Of a DNA stretch of 52,724 nucleotides, positions 1 to 7,841 are shown piece after piece. Made by a program: the position numbers and the translations under genes. The notes beneath the pieces are model-generated. The model was not told where the DNA came from and ran no database searches. It was given only the letters and a program-made list of their open reading frames with translations. The DNA is taken from positions 1-52,724 of the forward strand of contig JAJDAQ010000032.1 in assembly GCA_029261815.1 (NCBI GenBank). Direction: 5' to 3'. Each line of letters begins with the position of its first letter. The first letter of the stretch is position 1. Source of the stretch: Deltaproteobacteria bacterium. GTDB taxonomy: Bacteria; Myxococcota_A; UBA9160; UBA6930.

Positions 1-1379
1 GAGAAGGTGCTGCCGTGGCTGAGCATCGTCGAGAGCGAAACATCGCCGCCGTGCGCTCGCGCGATCTCTCGGGTGATCGCGAGCCCGAGCCCCGAACCGC
101 GGATTCCGTGGTCGGCGGTGGCACGCTCGAAGCGCTCGAAGACGGTCTCCGCGGCGTTCGGGTCCATTCCGGGGCCCGTGTCGACGACGTCGAGCCGCGC
201 GGAGGTGGCGTCGCCCATCACCCGGATCGTCACACGGTCTCCCCGGCTCGCGTACTTGATGGCATTGCTGACCAGATTGGAAACCGCCGAGACCAGCCAG
301 GATCGGTCACCGAATACCATCACCAGGGGCTCCGTCTCCATCTCGAAATGAATGCCGCCCGCTTCCGCCTCGGCTTCGAAGAAGCTGCCAACGTCCTGCG
401 CGATTTCCGCCAGATCCAGCGCCGTGGCCTGGCCGTCCGGGAGCCCTTGCTCGAATCGGGCGAGCCGCAAGAGCGACTCGATCCGGTCGTTCATCAGCGT
501 GACCTCGGTGCGGATTCCCGCGGCTTCGGCTTCGCCAGCGCCAGTTGCTCGTGCTCCGTCGAGCTGATCGAGGTGATGATGAATCCGGCCCAACGGCGAT
601 CGCAGCTCGTGCGCAGCGTTGGCGCTGAATCGGCGCGTCCGTTCCACGCTTTCCCGGATTCCGGCAACCATCTCGTTGAGGGTGTCGGCGAGTTGGTCGA
701 GTTCGTCTCCGCTGCCCGTCGTCGGTATCCAACCCTCGGCGTTCTCGCCGATTTCCCGGGCGGCTTCCGTGATCGCCGCGATCGGCGCCAGTGCGCTTCG
801 CGAAAGGGCCCAGCCGGCCAATCCACTGATGACCAGCAGTACCGGAATCGACCAGAGGAAGATCGACCTCACGTCGGACGCATTCCGGGCAAAGCGTTGT
901 GTGCTGACCGCGACACGCAGGAAACCGCCGCTGACGGGGGCACTGAGGCTCAGGAATGCGTAGGGACGGCCCACATTGATGGCGCGCAACAGTTCGGCGC
1001 GTTCACCGCGGATGATCCTGCGATCGATCGGCACTTCGACGCTCGCCAACGAACCCGACGCGAAGACGCGCTCGCCGCGGACGTCCCGAAACTCCACTCC
1101 GAGTTCGAGCGTTCGCTCGTTCGCCGCGACTCGCTGGGTCGCGCGCTCGTGAAGCCATTCACGGGCCATCGGCAGACCCTGCGCAGTGGCCGCGGCCTCG
1201 TAGCCGTCGACGAGATCGGCAAACTGCACGCGGAGCGCGAGTTGGGCTTCCGAGTTGATTCGTTCTTCCACGAGCGAACCTACGCCCAATGCGAAAAGCG
1301 ACAGCGCCGCAAGCAGTGTCAGCCCGTACCGAAGCGCGAGTTTGACGCCTATGGATGTCCGGGCCGGGAGAATCGCCAT
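1..1379 (-). CDS. Sensor histidine kinase, C-terminus cut by window edge
   Basis: Inner-membrane two-component sensor kinase. I read the reverse strand from ATG at 1379 for about 459 residues before the window ends. A first membrane helix lies near residues 13-35, followed by a periplasmic region of about 130 residues, a second helix near 173-193 and a HAMP linker. The dimerisation/phosphoacceptor segment has the H-box FSANAAHELRSPL with His near residue 257. The ATPase domain shows the N-box (NLVSNAIKYAS), the G1 box DTGPGM and the G2 box GSGLGLA, so all catalytic boxes are present. Only the extreme C-terminus is missing. Its response regulator is not in the window and probably lies to the left. 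The gene diverges from the porin gene with almost no spacer. The input signal cannot be read from sequence. Confidence 0.93.
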   Translation of the reverse strand, partial: MAILPARTSIGVKLALRYGLTLLAALSLFALGVGSLVEERINSEAQLALRVQFADLVDGYEAAATAQGLPMAREWLHERATQRVAANERTLELGVEFRDVRGERVFASGSLASVEVPIDRRIIRGERAELLRAINVGRPYAFLSLSAPVSGGFLRVAVSTQRFARNASDVRSIFLWSIPVLLVISGLAGWALSRSALAPIAAITEAAREIGENAEGWIPTTGSGDELDQLADTLNEMVAGIRESVERTRRFSANAAHELRSPLGRIHHHLDQLDGARATGAGEAEAAGIRTEVTLMNDRIESLLRLARFEQGLPDGQATALDLAEIAQDVGSFFEAEAEAGGIHFEMETEPLVMVFGDRSWLVSAVSNLVSNAIKYASRGDRVTIRVMGDATSARLDVVDTGPGMDPNAAETVFERFERATADHGIRGSGLGLAITREIARAHGGDVSLSTMLSHGSTF

Positions 1380-1409
1380 CTTCGTCGAACGCGCCTCGTT
1401 GTCTGCTCG

Positions 1410-2480
1410 TTGCTCGTCACCATAGCCGCACTCTTCGGCGCGGGGTCAGCCGCGTACGCCGACGAGCCGCAGGTCCTCGACAAACCCCCGTTCGGACTCC
1501 TGGTCACGACCAACGCGGAGTGGGCCGGCATCCAGATCGATCGCTTCCATGTCGGCGTGTGGGCCGACGCCTCCTTCCGGGCGAGCAACCTCGACGGTGA
1601 AGGAACCAACCTCTCCGTCGATCACTTCAATGTCTTCGCTGATCTCCGGTTCGAGGACGGATGGCAGGTCTTCGTCGAGGCCGAGGTCGAGCACCAGTCG
1701 AACGTCGGGGCGCTCGAGCGGGAAAGCGAGGTGGAGCTCGAGCAGGCCTACTTGCAGTACACGTTCTCGGACGCGGCGCGCATCCGCTTGGGTCGTTTCG
1801 CGACGCCGTTGGGCATCTTGAACCCGATCCACTGGACGATCAATACGGACACGATCGTGGCGCCCCTGTTCCAGGAGCGTGAGTTTGTCCCGGAGCAACA
1901 GGTCGGTGCGAGCGTTGCCGGCCGTGTCTTCCCGGGCCGTTGGCTGAACGTCGACTGGGAAGTCGACTACACCGCGTGGGCCGGATACGCATCCGAGGCG
2001 TTTCAACTCGACGTCGTCCGCGGGCTCTCGGTGGGGGGAGACGTTCGGGTTGGGAGTCACGGAGTCGGCTTCCTGGGGGCGTCGGTTTCCCGGTCGAAGC
2101 AAGCAGCAGTCGGGGGTCGTCGAGGCCGCTCGTCCAGCGGCGCGATCTACGGAGAGCTGTCGGTCACGGAGCAGTTGACCCTGCGTGGCGAGTACTTCAT
2201 CCGGGACTCGACACGACCCGGTCAAGCAGATGCCTATGTCCACGGGGTCTACGGAAAGGTCCGGTGGGACTACCGGGACTGGTCGTTGAACTACCGGTTC
2301 GAGCGATCCGACGACCCTGAGCTGGGTCCCGACGCCGTGCAACGAATCAATCGCTTCACCGTCGGCTACGCACTCAATCCTCGGATCAAGCTGCGCGCAG
2401 AGTACGCGCGACATCGTACGCACGAAGCGGTCGTACCAGACTTCGAGACGTTCGGACTCTGGCTCGGAGTGTTCTTCTGA
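1410..2480 (+). CDS. Outer-membrane porin-like beta-barrel protein
   Basis: About 350 residues with a hydrophobic signal sequence ending in SAAYA before DEPQ, then alternating amphipathic strands, segments such as ARIRLGRFATPLGI that resemble phosphate-selective-porin (OprP/O) barrels, and a C-terminal phenylalanine typical of BAM substrates. The start is uncertain. The only conventional start near the signal peptide is TTG at 1410, but that omits the arginine-rich stretch (RHLRRTR) just upstream, in frame, which would be an ideal n-region. Translation may therefore begin at a rare codon further left, close to or overlapping the divergent kinase start. An open frame continues leftwards to about position 15, but that is antisense to the kinase and should not be read as protein. 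The gene is followed after about 45 bases by a periplasmic binding-protein-like gene. Confidence 0.82.
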   Translation: MLVTIAALFGAGSAAYADEPQVLDKPPFGLLVTTNAEWAGIQIDRFHVGVWADASFRASNLDGEGTNLSVDHFNVFADLRFEDGWQVFVEAEVEHQSNVGALERESEVELEQAYLQYTFSDAARIRLGRFATPLGILNPIHWTINTDTIVAPLFQEREFVPEQQVGASVAGRVFPGRWLNVDWEVDYTAWAGYASEAFQLDVVRGLSVGGDVRVGSHGVGFLGASVSRSKQAAVGGRRGRSSSGAIYGELSVTEQLTLRGEYFIRDSTRPGQADAYVHGVYGKVRWDYRDWSLNYRFERSDDPELGPDAVQRINRFTVGYALNPRIKLRAEYARHRTHEAVVPDFETFGLWLGVFF

Positions 2481-2524
2481 CGGGAGCGAGAGACCCTCTT
2501 CGCGGGATCGCGATCGCGATACTC

Positions 2525-2935
2525 GTGTGCGCCGTCTGCCTTCCGGCTGCTGCGTTCGCCGATGCCAAACTCGTCATCGTGACGTCGGCTGAGTCCCCGG
2601 CGTTGGACGAGCTGGACCACGGGACCCTTCGTCGCGTCTACCTCGGACGGCAGACCCGGGTCCGGGGTCGACGCGTGCGTTGCGCGGCGCTGCCGGCCGG
2701 GAGTCCGGAACGCAATCGCTTCAACGGCTGGGTCTTGCGCCTCGACGAGGACGCGTTGACGGACCATTGGATCGAGCAGGCGCTGCTTGGCGGTGCGCTC
2801 CCACCGCAGGAGTTCGAGACGCCCGAAGACCTGGCACGGCACCTTCGGGACCACCCTGGCCGCGTCGGGTACCTGCTCCACGATGCCGGGTACGCGCTCC
2901 CGGCAGGGTTGAAGCAAGTGAAGCTGCGCCGCTAG
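2525..2935 (+). CDS. Small periplasmic phosphate-binding-protein-like protein
   Basis: A protein of about 136 residues resembling the small PBP-like proteins annotated as phosphate ABC transporter substrate-binding: a short N-terminal strand (LVIVTSAES), a central segment with RVYLGR and a C-terminal GRVGYLLHDAG. The GTG at 2525 cuts the signal peptide in the middle. The in-frame codons just upstream encode a complete one (RGIAIAILVCAVCLPAAAFA), so the real start is probably upstream, perhaps a rare CTG at 2477 overlapping the porin stop. It very likely shares a transcript with the porin. No membrane or ATPase subunits of a transporter are nearby, so it may sense or buffer a ligand for the adjacent kinase; that is inference. 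Confidence 0.72.
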   Translation: MCAVCLPAAAFADAKLVIVTSAESPALDELDHGTLRRVYLGRQTRVRGRRVRCAALPAGSPERNRFNGWVLRLDEDALTDHWIEQALLGGALPPQEFETPEDLARHLRDHPGRVGYLLHDAGYALPAGLKQVKLRR

Positions 2936-2950
2936 CGCGTTCTCCGCCGC

Positions 2951-2990
2951 GTCATCTGTTCGTCATCCGGCGTTCAGGGTCGGGTCATCA
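2951..2990 (+). promoter_or_regulatory. Four-unit 11-bp-periodic operator, OmpR/PhoB type
   Basis: Heptamers CGTCATC (2951-2957), CGTCATC (2962-2968), GTTCAGG (2973-2979) and GGTCATC (2984-2990) are separated by exactly 4 bases each, giving an 11-bp period. This is the geometry of pho boxes and other winged-helix response-regulator operators, and the heptamer resembles the Pho half-site CTGTCAT. The array ends 20 bases before the hemolysin-family start codon at 3011. A sensor kinase gene lies 1.6 kb away, so a cognate regulator is plausible. No clear -10 element could be assigned. Confidence 0.6.
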
Positions 2991-3010
2991 GCAAAGTCGA
3001 TGATCCGGCC

Positions 3011-3700
3011 ATGAGTCAAGCCGTCCTGCAAGCCCCGGTTCTCTCGCCCGAGCCGGAACCCCTGTGGCAGTTCGTCCAGGCGGACCGCTCCCATACAGAC
3101 CGCGCGTTGCTCGAACGCATCGTGCGGCGGCGGTACTGGTCGGAGCACAAGGCCCGGGGGTGTCATTTCCTCGACCATCTGCTCTGCGTGAGCGGACAGT
3201 CGGCGAGCCCCAAGGCCGTTCTCGCGATTGGTGAAGCCTCCGCGACTCCGATGTTCCTCGAGTCCTACCTCGACGAGTCGATCGATCGCGCGATCGCGCG
3301 GGCAAGTGGCCAGCCGGTAGACCGCCACGGCGTCGTCGAGATCGGGAACCTGGCCTCCTGCGATGGAAGTGCAGCGACGCTCTTGCTGATGCTCACGGTT
3401 TCATGGCTCGATGGGTATCGGGCGGACTGGGGCGTCTTCACGGCGACACGCACGGTTCGCCTTCGGCTTCGGTGCCTCGGCGTACCGCTCTTCGACCTCG
3501 GCACGGCCGATCCTTCCCGTCTGGGTCCGGTCGCGGCGGAGTGGGGCGACTACTACGAAGCCCATCCGAAGGTCGTTGCCGCTCGTTTCGTCGATGCCCG
3601 CCCCATGCTCGATCGGATTCCGGCGGAGTTCGCCGAGCTTGCGGGGCAGGTGCGGGATGCAGGAGCCGTAACGCGTCTCGCCGAGGAGTCTCGAAGGTGA
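3011..3700 (+). CDS. Thermostable hemolysin family protein (delta-VPH-like)
   Basis: 229 residues matching the family named after the Vibrio thermostable direct-type delta-hemolysin. The fold of this family resembles GNAT-like acyltransferases, and its haemolytic role is doubtful outside Vibrio. Recognisable segments are RRRYWSEHKARGCHFLDHLL near residue 40, EIGNLAS near residue 113 and a DYYEAHP motif near residue 178. There is no signal peptide and no membrane helix, so it is probably cytoplasmic. It is the first gene of a coupled operon: its stop overlaps the GTG of the ligase gene by 4 bases. An 11-bp-period operator lies directly upstream. Position in the operon suggests an enzymatic step on an acyl or related substrate; the reaction is unknown. 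Confidence 0.8.
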   Translation: MSQAVLQAPVLSPEPEPLWQFVQADRSHTDRALLERIVRRRYWSEHKARGCHFLDHLLCVSGQSASPKAVLAIGEASATPMFLESYLDESIDRAIARASGQPVDRHGVVEIGNLASCDGSAATLLLMLTVSWLDGYRADWGVFTATRTVRLRLRCLGVPLFDLGTADPSRLGPVAAEWGDYYEAHPKVVAARFVDARPMLDRIPAEFAELAGQVRDAGAVTRLAEESRR

Positions 3701-5205
3701 GCCGGATCGAGAAGGCGATGGTGCTGCATGCGTCGGAACGACCGCTCGACGTTGCGCTCAGTGACGGCCACGAGCAGCAGCTCAGCTGGCGCGAGCTGGT
3801 CATTGAAGTCGAACGCCGAGTCCGGATCTTCCGCGCCCTTGGCGTCGAGGTGCTGGGTATCCACTGCGACAACGGCGTCGAGTGGGTCTTGAGCGACCTC
3901 GCCGCGCACGTCGCACGGATCCCGACGGTGCCGATCCCGAAGTTTTTCACCGCGGGCCAGATCGCACACGTCGCTGACACCGCTGCGATCGAGACGATCG
4001 TGACCGACGACAAAGCCACCTGTGCGGAGCTGGGGTTCGATGTGAGCGTTGGCCCGGTCGCAATCGGCGTGTGGGTGACACAGCGCCCATCGTGCGGCGG
4101 AGCGAATCTGGACTTCCAGAAGGTCACGTTCACATCCGGTACCACGGGAACACCGAAAGGTGTATGCCTCGATCGCGCGCATCTCGAGGCGGTCGCGGCG
4201 CAGCTCGTTCAGGCGAGCGGAAGCCTGCCGACCGACGTCCATCTGTGTTGCTTGCCGTTGTCGATCCTGCTGGAAAACATCGCCGGAATCTATCGCTCGG
4301 TTCTTGCCGGTGGCCGGATCGTTGCACCCCCGCTCGGGAGTGTCGGGTTCGGCGGCCCTCAGCCGTACGACCCGTTGGCCGCACTCGCCGCACTTCGGAC
4401 CCATCAAGCCACGTCGGCCATCCTGGTGCCCGAGATGCTCAAGGGCCTCGTTGCCTTTTCGGGCGCGGACACGGAGACGAAGCTTCGACACCTCGCAGTC
4501 GGCGGAGCGCGCGTTTCTCCCGAGCTCCTGGGAGCCGCCCAGGCCTGCGGCATCCCGGCCTATGAGGGCTATGGGCTCAGCGAGTTCGCCTCGGTGGTCG
4601 CCATGAACACGCCGGTCGACAACTGTCTCGGCGCCGCGGGAAAACCACTCCCGCACGTCGATATTCGAATCAACTCGCAGGGTGAAATCGAGATCAACGG
4701 CCCCCGCTTCCTTGGGTATCTCTCGGAAGCCGGGTTCCTTCCGCCTGTCACCACGGCGGACGGGTACCTGCCCACGGGGGATCTTGGACGGTTCGACGAC
4801 GACGGTTTCCTGCACGTCACCGGCCGGGTACGCAACGTCCTGATCACTTCGTTCGGTCGCAACATCAGCCCCGAGTGGGTGGAGTCCGAACTGCTGTCGT
4901 CGCCGTTCGTGGCCCACGCGGTTGTTTTCGGAGACGGCGAGCCGCAACTGTCGGCATTGATGGTGGTGCGCGGAGAGGGGAAGGGCGTCGAGGCCCACGT
5001 CTCCGCCGTCAACCGGTCCTTGCCCGACTACGCACGCATCGGGCGCTGCGTCGTGACGACGGTGCCGCTGGCGGACCAACCCGGCCTCTTGCTGCCGGGG
5101 GGTGGGGTCGCGCGTGACGCCGTCGCGGAGCGATTCGGAACGCATGCTCGGGCCCTCGATCCCGACGAGAAGGAGAACACTTGGGCTTTCACGATCGACT
5201 CGTAA
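3697..5205 (+). CDS. AMP-dependent acyl ligase (ANL superfamily)
   Basis: 502 residues, starting at GTG 3697 inside a GTGA overlap with the preceding gene; the open frame further upstream is out of context. ANL adenylating-enzyme motifs are clear: P-loop FTSGTTGTPKG near residue 145, the A5-like YEGYGLSE, the A7 TGDLG, and the hinge region GRVRNVLITSFGRN. Expected activity is ATP-dependent activation of a carboxylic acid to an acyl-adenylate and then a thioester. The usual A10 motif with its catalytic lysine (PxxxxGK) is not seen; the matching stretch near residue 465 reads LLPGGGVARDAV. The adenylation half-reaction may therefore be altered. The next gene starts 24 bases before this stop, which shows tight translational coupling. 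Confidence 0.9.
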   Translation: MSRIEKAMVLHASERPLDVALSDGHEQQLSWRELVIEVERRVRIFRALGVEVLGIHCDNGVEWVLSDLAAHVARIPTVPIPKFFTAGQIAHVADTAAIETIVTDDKATCAELGFDVSVGPVAIGVWVTQRPSCGGANLDFQKVTFTSGTTGTPKGVCLDRAHLEAVAAQLVQASGSLPTDVHLCCLPLSILLENIAGIYRSVLAGGRIVAPPLGSVGFGGPQPYDPLAALAALRTHQATSAILVPEMLKGLVAFSGADTETKLRHLAVGGARVSPELLGAAQACGIPAYEGYGLSEFASVVAMNTPVDNCLGAAGKPLPHVDIRINSQGEIEINGPRFLGYLSEAGFLPPVTTADGYLPTGDLGRFDDDGFLHVTGRVRNVLITSFGRNISPEWVESELLSSPFVAHAVVFGDGEPQLSALMVVRGEGKGVEAHVSAVNRSLPDYARIGRCVVTTVPLADQPGLLLPGGGVARDAVAERFGTHARALDPDEKENTWAFTIDS

Positions 5206-5849
5206 CCGAGACCAAGGCGGACCAGGAGGCGCTGTTCGCCATTCCGTTCATCCAGCGCGCACTCGGCGGAAATCTCACGCTCTCGGACTACCACGCGTTC
5301 CTGGGCCAGGCCTATCACCACGTTCGTCAGACGGTTCCCCTCCTGATGGCCACCGGCGCCGCACTTCCAGAGCGGTGTCGGTGGCTCATCGCTCCGATCG
5401 CCGAGTACATCGAGGAAGAGATCGGGCATGAGGAGTGGATCCTGAACGACATCGCGCGGAGCGGGGGTGACGCCGAGGCCGTTCGTGTCTCGAAGCCGGG
5501 CCCGGCCTGCGAACTCATGGTCGCGTACGCGTTCGACGTGGTGCACCGGCACAACCCGCTCGGTTTCTTCGGGATGGTGCATGTCCTCGAAGGGGCGAGC
5601 GTGCGCGGCGCCAGTGCAGCCGCATCGCGGATCGTCGGCCATCTAGGACTTCCGTCGGAGGCGACCACCTACCTCGCGAGTCACGGAGAACTCGATCAGG
5701 ACCACGTCGGATTCTTCCGTGACTTGATGAATCGCGTGGATGACGAAGATCACGGCTGGATCGTCCATACCGCTCACCAGTTCTTCCGCCTCTACGGAGA
5801 CGTCTTCCGGGGCCTTCCGGCTCCGGATTCCAACCAGGAGACAACATGA
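5181..5849 (+). CDS. Heme-oxygenase-like diiron oxidase (HDO) candidate, TenA/PqqC-like fold
   Basis: 222 residues. The TTG start at 5181 is supported by an AAGGAG about 5-10 bases upstream and gives a 25-base overlap with the ligase gene. The protein is all-helical with scattered acidic/histidine clusters: E79xxxH83 in YIEEEIGHEEW, E137 in HVLEG, and H168-x3-D172-x2-H175 in HGELDQDH. The HxxxDxxH signature together with upstream Glu/His is the metal-ligand pattern of HDO enzymes such as UndA and SznF. It is not that of thiaminase TenA, which lacks iron ligands, so an O2-dependent oxidation or fragmentation of an acyl or amine substrate is likely. The stop overlaps the following SDR start by ATGA. 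Often annotated only as iron-containing redox enzyme. Confidence 0.85.
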   Translation: MGFHDRLVTETKADQEALFAIPFIQRALGGNLTLSDYHAFLGQAYHHVRQTVPLLMATGAALPERCRWLIAPIAEYIEEEIGHEEWILNDIARSGGDAEAVRVSKPGPACELMVAYAFDVVHRHNPLGFFGMVHVLEGASVRGASAAASRIVGHLGLPSEATTYLASHGELDQDHVGFFRDLMNRVDDEDHGWIVHTAHQFFRLYGDVFRGLPAPDSNQETT

Positions 5850-6688
5850 CTCGCACCATCTTCCTGACAGGAGCCGCAAGCGGGATCGGCCGAGAGACCG
5901 CGCGGCAGCTCGCCAATACCGATTGTCGCCTCGTGCTTGCCGACCGGGACGCCGAGGGTCTTGCGCGCGTGGCCGCAGAGCTGCCCGGGAACCCGGTCTG
6001 CGTCGTCGGCGATCTAGGGGACCCCGGTTCCCGCGCCGAGCTTTGCCAAGCGGCCATCGACTGCGCCCCCGATGTCCTCATCAACAACGCCGGCATTCTG
6101 CACTTCGCGCCGCTCGAGAGCCTTCCGATCGATCGGATCGAGTCCGAGTTCCGGATCAACGTGATCGCACCGATCGCGTTGGCTCAGGCCGTGCTCCCCG
6201 GAATGCGTGAGCGCGGGTCCGGCCACATCATCAACCTGGGGTCTGTGTTCGGCTCGATTTCGTTCGCCTACTTCTCGACCTATTCGAGCAGCAAGTTTGC
6301 GATTCGCGGGTTCACCGAGGCGCTGCGTCGGGAGACGGCCGGAAGCGGGATCGACGTCTCGTACGTTGCACCCCGCGCAGTCAAGACCGCGCTGGCCTCG
6401 CAGTTCGGGAAGATGGCGGCCGCCGTCGGCATGAACATGGATACGCCCGAACGCGTGGCGAAGGCGATCGTCAACGTGGTCGGCTCACCAACCCGACAGA
6501 CGTTCGTCGGCTTCCCCGAAAGCTTCTTCGTCAAGGTCAACGGGCTGTTCCCGGGGCTGGTCGATCGTTCCCTGCGGAAGAAGGACGAAGCGACGCGCCC
6601 GTTCGCCGAGGAGTCGATTCGCGAAGTGCTCGGTCGCGCGCCGGCCGCCGATGTGAAGGCCGGGGGGCCTAACGAATGGGCGGCCTGA
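5846..6688 (+). CDS. Short-chain dehydrogenase/reductase (SDR)
   Basis: 280 residues, classical SDR. The nucleotide-binding motif TGAASGIG is at residues 8-15, NNAG near 80-83, and the catalytic triad is S133 (in NLGSVFG), Y146 and K150 (YSSSK). ADR after the second strand (LVLADRD) suggests NAD(H) preference through the acidic residue, though this is only indicative. The C-terminal 50 residues (ESFFVKVNGLFPGLVDRSL) resemble the hydrophobic membrane-associating tails of lipid-acting SDRs. Translation is coupled to the HDO gene by a 4-base overlap, and its own stop lies 13 bases inside the DoxX-like gene. It probably oxidises or reduces a carbonyl/alcohol made by the preceding enzymes. Confidence 0.93.
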   Translation: MTRTIFLTGAASGIGRETARQLANTDCRLVLADRDAEGLARVAAELPGNPVCVVGDLGDPGSRAELCQAAIDCAPDVLINNAGILHFAPLESLPIDRIESEFRINVIAPIALAQAVLPGMRERGSGHIINLGSVFGSISFAYFSTYSSSKFAIRGFTEALRRETAGSGIDVSYVAPRAVKTALASQFGKMAAAVGMNMDTPERVAKAIVNVVGSPTRQTFVGFPESFFVKVNGLFPGLVDRSLRKKDEATRPFAEESIREVLGRAPAADVKAGGPNEWAA

Positions 6689-7071
6689 GCGCATTCCTGT
6701 ACGCCGGAGCTGACGGCGATCGCGTCTGGCTGTTGGTCGGACAAGCCGTTCGTGTCGGGCTCGCGGTCTTCTTTCTGCTGTTGGCTTGGAAGAACCTTTC
6801 CGGAGACCCGCAGATGGCGGCCGATTTCGAGCGCTGGGGGTACCCCGCGTGGTTTCGGCAGGCGACCGCTCTGGCCCAGGTCGCCGGTGCGCTCTTGCTC
6901 ATTCCGACCGCCACCTGCTTCGTCGGCGGGGTTGGACTCGCCATGATCTTGCTAGGCGCGCTCGCGACGCACCTGATGCACGACCCCTGGGCCGCGAGTG
7001 TGTCTCCCGCCGCCTTTCTCGTCCTGGTCACCCTCTCTTCGGTCTGGTTCAGGCCGCCCATCCTTCAATAG
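6676..7071 (+). CDS. DoxX-like four-helix membrane protein
   Basis: 131 residues with four hydrophobic helices (about 18-37, 61-78, 80-96 and 108-122) and the DoxX-type loop KNLSGDPQMAADFERWGYP. DoxX proteins are small inner-membrane proteins associated with quinone- or thiol-linked redox functions. It is the last member of the overlapping hemolysin-ligase-HDO-SDR operon, starting 13 bases before the SDR stop, so it probably provides a membrane step or electron link to that pathway. The precise role cannot be read from sequence. Confidence 0.82.
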   Translation: MGGLSAFLYAGADGDRVWLLVGQAVRVGLAVFFLLLAWKNLSGDPQMAADFERWGYPAWFRQATALAQVAGALLLIPTATCFVGGVGLAMILLGALATHLMHDPWAASVSPAAFLVLVTLSSVWFRPPILQ

Positions 7072-7085
7072 ATCGGAAATCTGAG

Positions 7086-7739
7086 ATGAAGCCCTTCTCC
7101 TTGCTAGTCGCATTCCTGTCCGTCCTGGCGCTGTCGGGTGTGGCCGAGGCCGAGTCGTCTCCGGACGGCCAACTGGCGCGCATCATGAGCCGCTGGGCCG
7201 AAGTCCAGTACGAGGTCCCAGCCGACGAGCGCGTCGACGCGTTCTCCACGCTGGCGGAAGAGGCCGGGCGGCTCGGCACGCAGTTCCCGGGCCGCGCCGA
7301 GCCCAAGATCTGGGAGGCGATCATCCGCGGCAGCCTGGCGGGCGCGATGGGCGGCATCCAGTCCCTGTTCTCGGCGCTGCCCGAGGTCACGGCGGCTCGC
7401 GAACTCCTGCTGGAAGCGGAACAGATCGACCCCAGTGCGCTGGACTTCTCCGTGTATACGTCCCTCGGCTCGCTCTACTACCAGGTGCCCGGGTTCCCGA
7501 TCGGTTTCGGGGACGAGGACATGGCGCGCGAGTACCTGGAGAAGGCGCTCGAGGCATCGCCGGATGGAATCGATGCCAACTACTTCATGGGCGACTACTG
7601 GGCGAAGCAGGGGGAACCGAAGCGTGCCCGCCCTTATCTCCAACGCGCGCTGTCGGCACCGCCGCGGGTGAATCGGCCCCTCGCGGATCGCGGACGGCGG
7701 CAAGAGGCGCGCGAGGCCATCGCGAACCTGGAGGGCTGA
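7086..7739 (+). CDS. Secreted TPR-like protein (TRAP-T/TatT-like)
   Basis: 217 residues with an N-terminal signal peptide (cleavage after GVAEA) and helical repeats. The segment AARELLLEAEQIDPSALDFSVY, then MAREYLEKALEASPDGIDANYFMGDYWAKQGEPKRARPYLQRAL, has the spacing of two to three tetratricopeptide repeats. The open frame extends further left, but the ATG at 7086 with the signal peptide behind it is the sensible start. It lies 14 bases after the DoxX-like gene and may be the distal gene of that operon. Such proteins scaffold periplasmic partners; the partner here is unknown. Confidence 0.72.
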   Translation: MKPFSLLVAFLSVLALSGVAEAESSPDGQLARIMSRWAEVQYEVPADERVDAFSTLAEEAGRLGTQFPGRAEPKIWEAIIRGSLAGAMGGIQSLFSALPEVTAARELLLEAEQIDPSALDFSVYTSLGSLYYQVPGFPIGFGDEDMAREYLEKALEASPDGIDANYFMGDYWAKQGEPKRARPYLQRALSAPPRVNRPLADRGRRQEAREAIANLEG

Positions 7740-7841
7740 AGGGCCGGCCGCGGCCCAGGGCCGCATCGCCTATCCTCCTGCGAACGCGGATGCCTCAGCG
7801 CCGCGCCGCCCTCGATCCGGGGCGTGATCCAGGAGAATCCC

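Noticed and set aside
15..1409. Very long plus-strand reading frame in front of the porin
   Set aside because: It is antisense to the sensor kinase, whose H-, N- and G-boxes are all clear on the minus strand. The left part of this frame has no conserved sequence.
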